Origin: Mesorhizobium zhangyense
GTDB lineage: Bacteria > Pseudomonadota > Alphaproteobacteria > Rhizobiales > Rhizobiaceae
DNA length: 64,000 nucleotides
NCBI RefSeq assembly: GCF_011045115.1
Contig: NZ_JAAKZG010000012.1
Location: 62,001 to 126,000, forward strand
Direction: 5' to 3'
Shown here one piece after another: positions 15,487 through 23,780 of this stretch. Each line of letters opens with the position of its first letter. Positions within the stretch are counted from its first letter, which is position 1. The position numbers were made by a program, and so were the translations under genes. The notes beneath the pieces were generated by a model that was given only the letters and a program-made list of their open reading frames with translations, ran no database searches and was not told where the DNA came from.

Positions 15487-16029
15487 ATGGCTGAGCAAGC
15501 ACCAAGGCACGAGTCGCCAGACCGGATCGAGACCGCGCGGCTCATACTGCGACGCCCGGTGCTTGGCGATGCCGATGGGCTTTACGCCATGCTTTCAGAC
15601 CCGCAGCTATTCCACTACAGCCCCGTGCCGCTAGCCGCCAGCCTGATGGAGGTGAAGCTCATCATCGTCGACTGGGAGGAGCACTGGGACAAGGGTCTGC
15701 GCACCTATGTCGTTGCGCGCAAGGAAGCGGTGGGCGAGCCCATCGGTTTTGTGAACATAGGGCCGGACGAAGAGCTTGGAGGTGCGCTGATGCACAGCGC
15801 CTCGGGCGCGGGGCTGTCGGAGGAGATCATGCGCGCGCTGATTCCAGCACTCGGGCTGACGCAGGCGTGGACGCTGATCGACGCGCAGGTCGCGCCATTG
15901 ATCCGCTTGCTTGAAAAGGTCGATTTCCATGTCGAGAAAGTGCTGCCGCGCCACCGCGTGCATCCGCAGGTTTCAACTGAAAGACGTGATTGCGTGCTGA
16001 TGCGCCAGAATAGCGTGGAGGTAACGTGA
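15487..16029 (+). CDS. GNAT-like (RimJ/RimL-type) acetyltransferase in T6SS cassette
   Basis: 180-aa protein resembling RimJ/RimL-type GNAT acetyltransferases: it begins IETARLILRRPVLGDADGLY (residues 14-33), the usual first strand and helix, and continues with a SDPQLFHYSPVP segment. The acetyl-CoA-binding loop, normally Q/R-x-x-G-x-G/A, is weak here (the nearest is SGAGLSEE), so it may be degenerate or non-catalytic. It sits between the immunity candidate and the PAAR gene, 6 bases after the former and 1 base before the latter, and so is within the cassette. It might modify effector or target, or act as a second immunity factor (inference). Confidence 0.6.
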   Translation: MAEQAPRHESPDRIETARLILRRPVLGDADGLYAMLSDPQLFHYSPVPLAASLMEVKLIIVDWEEHWDKGLRTYVVARKEAVGEPIGFVNIGPDEELGGALMHSASGAGLSEEIMRALIPALGLTQAWTLIDAQVAPLIRLLEKVDFHVEKVLPRHRVHPQVSTERRDCVLMRQNSVEVT

Positions 16030-16030
16030 T

Positions 16031-16330
16031 ATGGGAAAGCCGGTAGCCCTGCAAGGCGCGATGCATGTCTGCCCGATGTGTGATCCGGGACCGAAGCCGC
16101 ATGTCGGCGGTCCCGTCCAGTCGACCAGCCAGAACTTCGTCAAGGTGAATGGTGTCCCCATCGCGACTGTCGGCGATAAGTGCCTATGCACCGGCGTGCC
16201 GACCACCGCCGCCATCACCGGTGGGTCGTCCGTGGCGAAGATCAATGGCAGGAAGGTCGCGCGGTTCGGCGATGCGTGCGAGCATGGCGGTCGACTGATA
16301 CAGGGCGAGAACTGGCTTAGATTCGAATAA
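16031..16330 (+). CDS. PAAR-domain T6SS spike tip protein
   Basis: 99-aa PAAR protein that sharpens the VgrG spike. It has the PAAR pattern: an early MHVCPMCDPGPKPHVGGPV metal-ligand region, VKVNGVPIATVGDKCLC and a final V-A-R-F-G-D-A-C-E-H-G-G with Cys and His ligands for the tip zinc. No toxin extension is fused. It is the last gene of the rightward T6SS operon, preceded by a GGAGG ribosome-binding site, and closes the vgrG-adaptor-effector-immunity-GNAT-PAAR cassette. The sequence beyond it belongs to a decayed region. Confidence 0.9.
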   Translation: MGKPVALQGAMHVCPMCDPGPKPHVGGPVQSTSQNFVKVNGVPIATVGDKCLCTGVPTTAAITGGSSVAKINGRKVARFGDACEHGGRLIQGENWLRFE

Positions 16331-16542
16331 TTGCAGCGAATTGGATTCTCGCCGGCGCCCAAGGCATCAATGCGGCGCATCCCTTGCTTGGTTGTCAGAC
16401 ACCAGCGACGCTTGCCGGAATTGGACGACATAACAGCTATCCTAAATGACAAAGCATCACGGAGCCAGAGGGAGTGGCCACGTATCGCGGCATTAGCGGA
16501 CTCATCAGAGAAGAGGGAGCGCTCGCGCGCGGCCTCTGACCC

Positions 16543-16954
16543 ATGGCCAAACATGTCGTTGCCGCGATCGGGGAAATTCCATCTGGCGGCAAAAAGCTGG
16601 TTTCGGTCGGCGGCCGGGAAGTTGGGATATTCAACATCGACAATCAATTCTACGGACTGATCAATCGTTGCCTCCATCAAGGAGCACCGCTGTGCGAGGG
16701 CACCGTCTTCGAAGACGAGCTCGAGCCAGCCCGGCGAGTACAAACTCGTCTCCGGCGAGAAGATGATCCGCTGCCCGTGGCATTGCTGGGAGTTCGACAT
16801 CAAGACAGGTCAGTCTTGGTGCGACCCCAACAGCGTGCGCGCAAAGGCATACAAGGTAGACGTGGAAAATGGCGCGGAGCTCGCCAAGGGTCCCTTTGTG
16901 GCGGAGACCTGCAAGGTCGTCGTTGAGGATGACTATGTCGTGCTTGAGCTTTAA
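16543..16954 (+). pseudogene. Rieske [2Fe-2S] ferredoxin-like gene, frameshifted
   Basis: Two overlapping frames together encode a small Rieske-domain protein. The first frame from 16543 gives MAKHVVAAIGEIPSGGKK through CLHQGAPLCEGTVFED (ligands C-x-H); it then loses homology near 16715-16735. The second frame resumes with GEYKLVSGEKMIRCPWHCWE (ligands C-x-x-H) and ends at 16954. An indel of about one base explains the break. Such ferredoxins serve ring-hydroxylating or similar catabolic oxygenases, but none is nearby. The preceding 212 bases (16331-16542) hold no recognisable gene. A sequencing error is possible, but the next gene is broken as well. Confidence 0.75.
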
Positions 16955-16993
16955 TTCGCCTTCCTTCCGAAACGACGCTGACTGGACAAACCG

Positions 16994-17771
16994 ATGGCAA
17001 TCGCAGCAGAAAACTGAAGACCTTTCTTCTAAATGGCGGTCAAGCCACCAATGGCTGGTGCATGATTCCGGCGGCCTCATCCGCCGAAATCATGTGCGCC
17101 CAGGGCTTCGACACGGTTACAGTCGATCTGCAGCACGGGCTGATCGATTATCAGGTCGCCCTGCAGATGCTGCAGGCGACGGTTAGTTCCGGTGTCGCTC
17201 CGCTTTGCCGCATCCCGACAAACGAACCCGGCATCGTGGGAAAACTTTTGGATGCCGGATCGGTGGGCATCATCTGTCCTATGGTCAACACGCGGGAAGA
17301 CGCGCTTCGCCTGGCGAGAGCATGTTTTTATCCGCCCCGGGCCGACCAGGGCAAGGCGGGTATATGGCGATAGCTACCGGCGCGAATCGGACAGCGTCGT
17401 GACAGCGCTGGCGATGATAGAGACGAGAGAAGCTCTGTCGAACATCGACGAAATTCTGTCGGTGGACGGCATAGACGGCGTGTATATCGGTCCCGCGGAT
17501 CTTTCCTTGTCTCTTGGCTATGAGCCAAGCCTCACATCCGGTAACCGGGAAGTAGTGGACGGCATCGCGATGGTGCATCGCAAGGTGCAGGAGGCAGGAA
17601 AGATCTCCGGAATCCATTGTGGTCTTGGAGGTTCCGTTCAGGGAGCGGTTCAAGGAGGGCTTCAATTTTGTCGCCTGTGGCACCGATTTCGGGCTTATGG
17701 AGGCAGGGATTGCAGCCGAGCTAGCCTCGGATTTGGGAATAAGTGCTCCAGCGTCGTCGGGGCAGTATTGA
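16994..17771 (+). pseudogene. HpcH/HpaI-family aldolase gene with several frameshifts
   Basis: Fragments of an HpcH/HpaI aldolase (2-keto-3-deoxy-aldarate type) occur in order but in different frames. MAIAAEN (from 16994) shifts near 17016 into LKTFLLNGGQATNGWCMIPA and FDTVTVDLQHGLIDYQVA; a second shift near 17335-17345 leads to YGDSYRRESDSVVTALAMIE and DGIDGVYIGPADLSLSLGYE; a third near 17640-17660 leads to FKEGFNFVACGTDFGLMEAG and the stop at 17771. Family motifs VDLQHG and GPADLS are intact. Three separate indels make a genuine pseudogene more likely than error. With the adjacent Rieske remnant it suggests a lost catabolic cluster. Confidence 0.72.
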
Positions 17772-18355
17772 ATTGATCCTGCCACGACGCGGTCAAGTTC
17801 AGTGAGATTATCGAGCGCGGAGCCGTTCGATCTGGCCTATTCGACACAGCGCTTCGTCATAGGTACCGCCGGGCGGTTCTGTAGCAAAACTGAATGGCAA
17901 CTTGTTTCCAGCACCGGGCGCAAAGCGCCTTGCACCTCATATCAGACGGCGACGAACGACTCGGACCGGCGTCATCGCCACAGCCGTACCGTCCTCAGCC
18001 TGCTCAGAACTTCGATGTTTTCATAGAACGCGTCCTGATGAGCGGCATATTAAATCTTGGTAATCCGCGGGTTTCGCCTCGCTTGGACCGGTTTTCTCCC
18101 CTACATCTCGGCTGTCAGGACGCGTACCGCCTTGTTGGGCATGCAGTCCTTCGTCAAATTGTCGGGTCGTGATGCAACGTTTTGCGCCTCGTCGGGACAT
18201 AAAGCGATGTTACAGGTCGAGGCCGGTTACAAGAATGCGGTTTCATGCAGCGTCGGAAATCCGCATTTCGTGTCCTTAAGTCCCGGAGCAAAGCGTCATT
18301 GCTTTGGGCGGCGTCCAATCCATAAAATATCGTCAGGTTTCTGAAGGTCGAAGTT
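17772..18355. other. Gene-free interval before the RND operon
   Basis: About 580 bases with only short, unconvincing open frames on both strands and no recognisable peptide. It follows two frameshifted genes and may hold further eroded coding sequence. The last 60 bases probably contain the promoter of the efflux adaptor gene; a TAAAAT hexamer near 18323 is a possible -10 but no good -35 was found. Confidence 0.5.
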
Positions 18356-19693
18356 ATGAAGGCTTCCCGCTTCGTTGTCCTTGCCATTGCGGCGCTCGGC
18401 ATTGCCGGCGTCTTGTTCTTCTTTCCGAACTTGACGAGCACCGGCCAGCGCTATGTAGCAGAACTCATCGCGGGCAAGCCGGCTGCCGACGCCGCAAAAA
18501 TGCCGGACGCAGCAACGTCGAATGCCAATACAGCCGCCGCGCAATCTGCGGTTTCGTCCGGCAAGGGCAGATCAGGCGGGGGCGGGCCGATTGCCGTGAT
18601 CGTCGCTACGGCGCAGAAGCAATCCTTTCCCGTCGTCACCCGGAGCTTTGCCACCGTTCAATCACCGGCTGTCGTCACGGTCGGGGCACGGATAAGCAGT
18701 CAGGTCACCGAAATTCACGTAAAAGACGGGCAGATGGTCAAGGCCGGCGATCTGCTGATTTCGCTGGATGACCGGGCGCTGCGCGCGCAATTGGCGCGCG
18801 ACAAGGCCATTCTGGCCAAGGACAGTGCGCTTCTGGTCAGCACGACAGCCGACATGAACCGCGCCAAGGATCTCGCCACCAAGCAGGCCGGCACGCAGCA
18901 GGCCTATGACGACGCGCTCGCCGCGCAGCAATCGGCACAGGCGACGGTGGATAGCGATCAGGCAACCGTCGAAGCCGACCAGATACAGCTCGATTTCACC
19001 AGCATTACCGCCCCGATCGATGGGCGGCTGGGTGCGGTGCAGGTTTCGGTCGGCGATCTTGTGGGTGGCTCCAGCACGTCGTCGAGCACGACTTCCGGCC
19101 TCGTCACGATCACGCAGGTCGATCCGATCCAGGTCAGTTTTCATCTTCCCGAGAGTAATTTGCAGGTCTTCAAGCCACTGCTGGATGCCGGCAAGGCGCC
19201 CGAGGTCAGGGTTCTCAAGAGCGGCAGCGCCGATCTGATTGCCTCGGGAAGGATGGATTTCATCGATTCAGCGGTCGATACGGCTTCCGGCACGATCACC
19301 ATGCGCGCGACCGTTGAGAACAGCAGTTTCGTGCTCTGGCCGGGGCAATTCGTCGATGTCGAGATCGATCAGGACGACCTGAACGATGCGACCGTCATTC
19401 CGACAGTCGCGCTCCAGCCCGGCCAGAACGGCCAGTTCGTCTATGTCGTCGGGTCGAACAACACTGTTGAGGTTCGTCCCGTCAAAGTGGCGTTGAGTGA
19501 CGGTGATACCTCCGCGATCGCCTCGGGCCTGGAGCCGGGGGACAAGATCGTCACCGAGGGGCAGTTGCGGCTGAAGCCGGGTGCCGCGGTCAAGCCGACG
19601 ACGGCCACTGCAGAGGCCGATGACAGCTCGGCAGTCCAGCCTGCAGCTTACGAGAAGTCGCAAACCACGGCGCAGGACAGCGTACAACAGTAG
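18356..19693 (+). CDS. RND efflux periplasmic adaptor subunit (MdtA/AcrA family)
   Basis: 445-aa membrane-fusion protein linking an inner-membrane RND pump to an outer-membrane channel. The N-terminus has one hydrophobic anchor (FVVLAIAALGIAGVLFFF, about 5-22). The lipoyl/hairpin region shows VGARISSQVTEIHVKDGQMV and DLLISLDDRALRAQLA, then an alanine/glutamine-rich coiled-coil hairpin, the DFTSITAPIDGRLG barrel motif, and a membrane-proximal domain ending at about residue 415. The C-terminus is a low-complexity tail. RBS GAAGG precedes the ATG. It is followed after 10 bases by the pump gene, with which it forms an operon. No outer-membrane factor gene is present nearby. Confidence 0.9.
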   Translation: MKASRFVVLAIAALGIAGVLFFFPNLTSTGQRYVAELIAGKPAADAAKMPDAATSNANTAAAQSAVSSGKGRSGGGGPIAVIVATAQKQSFPVVTRSFATVQSPAVVTVGARISSQVTEIHVKDGQMVKAGDLLISLDDRALRAQLARDKAILAKDSALLVSTTADMNRAKDLATKQAGTQQAYDDALAAQQSAQATVDSDQATVEADQIQLDFTSITAPIDGRLGAVQVSVGDLVGGSSTSSSTTSGLVTITQVDPIQVSFHLPESNLQVFKPLLDAGKAPEVRVLKSGSADLIASGRMDFIDSAVDTASGTITMRATVENSSFVLWPGQFVDVEIDQDDLNDATVIPTVALQPGQNGQFVYVVGSNNTVEVRPVKVALSDGDTSAIASGLEPGDKIVTEGQLRLKPGAAVKPTTATAEADDSSAVQPAAYEKSQTTAQDSVQQ

Positions 19694-19703
19694 GGCGACG
19701 GCG

Positions 19704-22700
19704 ATGACGATCTCCGAATTCTGCATACGCCGGCCCGTCGCAACGCTGCTGATGTCGCTGTCGCTGGTGCTGGCCGGCCTCTTTGCCTACACGGCGCTGC
19801 CGGTTGCGGCGCTGCCGCGGGCCGATTTTCCGGTCATCAACGTGTCGGCTTCGCTGCCGGGCGCTTCGCCCGATACGATGGCGACATCGGTCGCGACGCC
19901 GCTGATCAAGCAGTTTGCCACCATTGCCGGCATCGACAGCATCTCGACGACCAATTCGCTCGGCACGACGTCGATTGCCATTCAGTTCGATCTCGATCGC
20001 GACATCGATGCTGCCGCTGCCGACGTGCAGGCGGCCATCACCCGCACGCAGCGCGCTCTGCCGGACGAGATGCCGTCGCCGCCGAGTTACCGCAAGGTCA
20101 ATCCGGCCGATGCGCCGATCCTGCTTCTCGCTTTGAAAAGCGATGTCGTGCCGCTTACCGACCTCGATGCCTTTGCCCAGCAGGTCATTTCGCCGTCGCT
20201 TTCCACGCTCAACGGCGTGGCGCAGGTCTCGATTTTCGGCAGCCAGGAATATGCTGTTCGCATTCAGATCGATGCCAATGCGCTGGCTGCACGCGGCATT
20301 TCCGTCTCCCAGCTCCAGACGGCAATCGCTGCGGCCAACAGCAATGCCCCGCTTGGCACCCTGCAAGGCAGCCAGCAGCAATTGACGATTGTCGCGAACA
20401 CCCAGCTCGACAACGCGGCCGCCTTCTCCAACCTCATCATCGCAAGCAACAACGGCAAGGCGGTTCGTCTCGGCGACGTGACACGGGTTATCGACTCGGT
20501 GGTGAACACGCAGACGGCGAGCTGGTATGACAGCTCGCGCGCCATCATCCTCGCCGTGCAGCGCCAGCCCGATGCCAATACGGTCGCGGTGGTCGACCGC
20601 GTGAAGGAGATGCTGCCGACATTCCAGAGCGAGTTGCCGGCGGCTGCCACGCTGGAAACGCTCAACGATCGTGCGGCCTCCATCCTTGCGTCGGTAAGCG
20701 ATGTGCAGTTCACCCTGGCGCTCACAATCGCGCTGGTCGTTATGGTGATCTTCGTGTTCGTGCGGCGCGTGTGGGCAACGCTCATCCCGGCGCTGGCAGT
20801 TCCCATTTCGTTGATCGCTACCCTTGGCGTTATGTATCTGTTCGGCTTTTCCATCGACAACATCTCTCTCATGGCGCTGACACTTTCCGTCGGCCTCGTC
20901 GTCGACGATGCGATCGTCATGCTCGAAAACATCGTTCGTCACATGGAGGAGAACGGCGACACCGCGTTCGAGGCAGCACTGAAGGGCTCGCGCGAGATCG
21001 GTTTCACCATCATCGCGATATCGATCTCGCTGGTTGCCGTGTTCATCCCTGTGCTGCTGATGGGCGGCGTGATCGGCAAGATCTTCAACGAGTTCGCCGT
21101 GGTGGTGGTCGTTGCCATTCTTGCCTCGACATTCGTTTCTCTGACACTGACGCCGATGCTTGCATCGCGTCTACCGACGACATCCCTTTCGGAGGGAGGC
21201 GACCAGCACGGAATTGGGGCCTGGCTCGAGCGTGGGTTCGATGCGGTCGTTCGCGGTTATGACCGATTGCTGAAGGTGTGTTTCCGCTTTCATCTTGTTG
21301 TCTTCCTGGTCTTTCTCGGCACGATCGGCCTGACCTTCTATGAGCTGAACACAATTCCCAAGGGCTTCTTTCCGACAGAGGATATCGGCCAGCTTCAGGT
21401 TACGACGCAGGCGCGTCAGGACATTTCCTTCGACGCGATGAGCGCGCTTCAGGCGAAGGTCGCCGACGTCTTCGCCAAATCGCCCTATGTCACGCATGTC
21501 GGCAGCTCGGTGGGTGGCGGTGGGGCCGGCGGCGGCTCGAATGCCATGAATTCAGGCCGGCTCTTCATAGAGCTGAAGCCCAAATCCGAGCGGCCGCCGC
21601 TGCAGACCGTACTTTCGGACCTACGCCATCAGCTTGGCGAGATTCCCGGCATCAACACCTTCATGAATCCGGTGCAGAATCTGTCGGTCGGCGCGCGCTC
21701 TTCGGCCAGTCAATACCAGCTTGTCGTCCAGAGCCTGGACGAGACCCAGATGAACCAGTGGGCACAGAAGCTGAACGATGCGATGAGCACCGACAGGCGT
21801 TTCTTTACCGATGTCAGTTCGGACCTTCAGAACAATGCCTTGCAGGCAAGGCTGGTCATCGACCGCGACAAGGCTGCCACACTGGGCATCACGGCGGATG
21901 TCTTGCGCTCCACGCTCTATAGCGGTTTCGGCGCCGAGCAGGTTTCGACGATCTATACGTCGAGCGACAGCTACGAGGTCATCCTGGAACTCGACCCAAA
22001 GATAGATTGGACGCCGGAGCGGCTGTCGCGGCTGCAGGTTTCGACGAGTTCGGGAACGCTTGTGCCGCTCGGCTCCTTCTCGCATATCGACAGAGTTGCC
22101 GGTGCCTTGACCGTCAACCAGCTTGGGCAATTGCCGGCGGTCACCATCTCCTACAATCTGCCGAACGGCGTGGCGCTGGGCGACAGCATCGACGAAATCA
22201 ATCGGCTCAAGACGCAGATCGACATGCCGCAATCGGTGACGACCAGTTTCTACGGAACGGCCAAGACTTTTCAGGATGCGGCGGCCAACCAGGGGCTGCT
22301 CATTTTGGGCGCTATCCTGACGATCTATATCGTGCTCGGCATTCTGTATGAGAGCTTCATCCACCCGATTACCATTCTTTCGGGCCTGCCGGCGGCAGCG
22401 GCGGGCGCGCTTCTTGCGATAGGCTGGTTCGGCTTCGACCTGTCGGTCATCGCCGTCATCGGGTTGCTGATGCTGATCGGTATCGTCAAGAAGAACGCGA
22501 TCATGATGATCGATGTGGCGCTGACGCTTCGGCGCGAAGGGGCCTCGGCACAAGACGCTATTCACAAGGCCTGCCTGATGCGGTTTCGGCCGATCATGAT
22601 GACGACGCTGGCCGCGATGATGAGCACGTTGCCGATCGCGCTTGGTGCTGGCGCGAGCGCCGAATTGCGCCAGCCGCTGGGCGTCGCGGTTGTCGGTGGC

Positions 22701-22865
22701 CTCGTGGTCTCCCAGACGCTGACGCTGTTCGTCACGCCCGTTCTGTATCTCTACATGGAACAGCTGTCGGGTTGGCTCGCTCGTATCACCGGGCGTGGTG
22801 AAAAGAGCGACGAGGCCAAAACGCTGCCTGTCGAGATAGCAGGTTCCAAGCAGGCTGCCGAGTAG
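19704..22865 (+). CDS. RND multidrug efflux permease (MdtB/MdtC-like, AcrB family)
   Basis: 1053-aa inner-membrane RND transporter, full family length. It starts at 19704 (MTISEFCIRRPVATLLMSL); an upstream in-frame Met would overlap the adaptor gene. The typical first TM helix is followed by the LPRADFPVINVSASLPGASP block. The proton-relay residues are present: two aspartates in TM4 (VVDDAIV, D401-D402) and the TM10 lysine pair (GIVKKNAIMMID, K929-K930). The pattern (FCIRRPVA, SLPGASPDTMATSVATPL) is closest to the MdtB/MdtC/MuxB group that handles bile salts, novobiocin and similar drugs. Substrate unknown. Confidence 0.92.
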   Translation: MTISEFCIRRPVATLLMSLSLVLAGLFAYTALPVAALPRADFPVINVSASLPGASPDTMATSVATPLIKQFATIAGIDSISTTNSLGTTSIAIQFDLDRDIDAAAADVQAAITRTQRALPDEMPSPPSYRKVNPADAPILLLALKSDVVPLTDLDAFAQQVISPSLSTLNGVAQVSIFGSQEYAVRIQIDANALAARGISVSQLQTAIAAANSNAPLGTLQGSQQQLTIVANTQLDNAAAFSNLIIASNNGKAVRLGDVTRVIDSVVNTQTASWYDSSRAIILAVQRQPDANTVAVVDRVKEMLPTFQSELPAAATLETLNDRAASILASVSDVQFTLALTIALVVMVIFVFVRRVWATLIPALAVPISLIATLGVMYLFGFSIDNISLMALTLSVGLVVDDAIVMLENIVRHMEENGDTAFEAALKGSREIGFTIIAISISLVAVFIPVLLMGGVIGKIFNEFAVVVVVAILASTFVSLTLTPMLASRLPTTSLSEGGDQHGIGAWLERGFDAVVRGYDRLLKVCFRFHLVVFLVFLGTIGLTFYELNTIPKGFFPTEDIGQLQVTTQARQDISFDAMSALQAKVADVFAKSPYVTHVGSSVGGGGAGGGSNAMNSGRLFIELKPKSERPPLQTVLSDLRHQLGEIPGINTFMNPVQNLSVGARSSASQYQLVVQSLDETQMNQWAQKLNDAMSTDRRFFTDVSSDLQNNALQARLVIDRDKAATLGITADVLRSTLYSGFGAEQVSTIYTSSDSYEVILELDPKIDWTPERLSRLQVSTSSGTLVPLGSFSHIDRVAGALTVNQLGQLPAVTISYNLPNGVALGDSIDEINRLKTQIDMPQSVTTSFYGTAKTFQDAAANQGLLILGAILTIYIVLGILYESFIHPITILSGLPAAAAGALLAIGWFGFDLSVIAVIGLLMLIGIVKKNAIMMIDVALTLRREGASAQDAIHKACLMRFRPIMMTTLAAMMSTLPIALGAGASAELRQPLGVAVVGGLVVSQTLTLFVTPVLYLYMEQLSGWLARITGRGEKSDEAKTLPVEIAGSKQAAE

Positions 22866-22872
22866 CGGCTGA

Positions 22873-23637
22873 TCACTTTGGGCGGCGGCGGCGCTTCGTG
22901 CTCGTCGGCTTTTCCTCCGACCGTGCGTAAACATCGAGCGTATAGCCGATGTGCTCGGTCATCAGCGCCTTGGCCCGCTCAATGTCGCGGTCCAATGCGG
23001 CTTCCATCAGATGCGTATGATGTTCGATGGCCGTGGCATCGCGCAGTGCGGCCAGCGCCTGTTCATGTCCATGTTCCTGCCCGGCCGCTGCCCGCAGCAT
23101 CGGGGCGAGGCTGAGGAAGCGATGGTGGCGGCGCAATTGATCGGAGATCGTTTCCTGGAAACGCAGAAGCCAGGCTGACGTAGCCGCGCCAAGCAAGGCA
23201 TCGTGAAATGCCTGATGCTTTTCATCCCAGTCGTCGAGTGCTGTTTCCGAAGGATTTTCGACTGCAAGTGTGCAGCGGGACAGGCGATAATGGGCGGTGA
23301 TGACGGACGCTTCCCAATCGCTGCCGCCATTCCGGATCGATTCCACGAACAACGGCACCTCGATCAGCAGGCGCGCGCGGGTCAGATCTTCCAGTTCCTC
23401 CCTGGACACCTTTGCGACGGCAAAGCCGCGATTGCTGACCGCCGTTACCAGCCGCTCGGCCTCGAGCCGTGACAGGGCCTCGCGCAAGGGCGTCCAGCCG
23501 ATGCTGTAGGCGATGCGCAATGCGCCGAGTTTCAGCGGCGTGCCGGGACCAAGGCGCGTCGACAATATGTCGCGACGCAAAGTGCGGTAGGCCGCTTCGG
23601 TCTTGCTGATGTGCTCGCCATCCATGGGCTGGTCCAT
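22873..23637 (-). CDS. GntR-family regulator with FCD domain
   Basis: 254-aa GntR regulator. The N-terminal winged helix has A-Y-R-T-L-R-R-D-I-L (about 16-25) and SIGWTPLREALSRLEAERLV (about 46-65); the C-terminal FCD (FadR-type) domain (about 90-230) is alpha-helical with D and H residues typical of metal/ligand binding (AFHDALLGAA and HQALIEAA-like HTHLMEAALDRD). It is convergent with the RND pump gene and divergent from kynU, which it most likely controls through the 65-143 base intergenic region. Start at 23637; an internal ATG at 23625 is an alternative. A kynurenine-related ligand is an inference from position. Confidence 0.85.
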   Translation of the reverse strand: MDQPMDGEHISKTEAAYRTLRRDILSTRLGPGTPLKLGALRIAYSIGWTPLREALSRLEAERLVTAVSNRGFAVAKVSREELEDLTRARLLIEVPLFVESIRNGGSDWEASVITAHYRLSRCTLAVENPSETALDDWDEKHQAFHDALLGAATSAWLLRFQETISDQLRRHHRFLSLAPMLRAAAGQEHGHEQALAALRDATAIEHHTHLMEAALDRDIERAKALMTEHIGYTLDVYARSEEKPTSTKRRRRPK

Positions 23638-23682
23638 TGGTTCTGATCGTTGCCTTATATATCATAGCTGTCGATTGCAGAA

Positions 23683-23723
23683 ATTATATATAATATTGAC
23701 AGGTGATATCGGGCTCGTATGAT
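23683..23723 (+). promoter_or_regulatory. kynU promoter with upstream palindrome
   Basis: A perfect 12-base palindrome (attatatataat, 23683-23694) lies directly upstream of a good sigma70-type promoter facing kynU: -35 TTGACA (23696-23701), 16-base spacer, -10 TATGAT (23718-23723). Transcription would start near 23730, leaving a 50-base leader to the kynU ATG. The palindrome also lies close to the gntR start and is a candidate operator for that regulator (inference). Confidence 0.6.
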
Positions 23724-23780
23724 CCCCTGCACGATAGGCTGAAGCAGCATCCGCGCGCGAAAAAACGAGGGTTGTCGATC

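Noticed and set aside
16331..16660. A 109-codon plus-strand frame starting with TTG right after the PAAR gene
   Set aside because: Overlaps the Rieske pseudogene frame, has no recognisable domain and a non-standard start without a good ribosome-binding site.
19590..20942. A 450-codon minus-strand frame opposite the RND pump
   Set aside because: No homology and antisense-like composition; the RND permease is clear on the plus strand.
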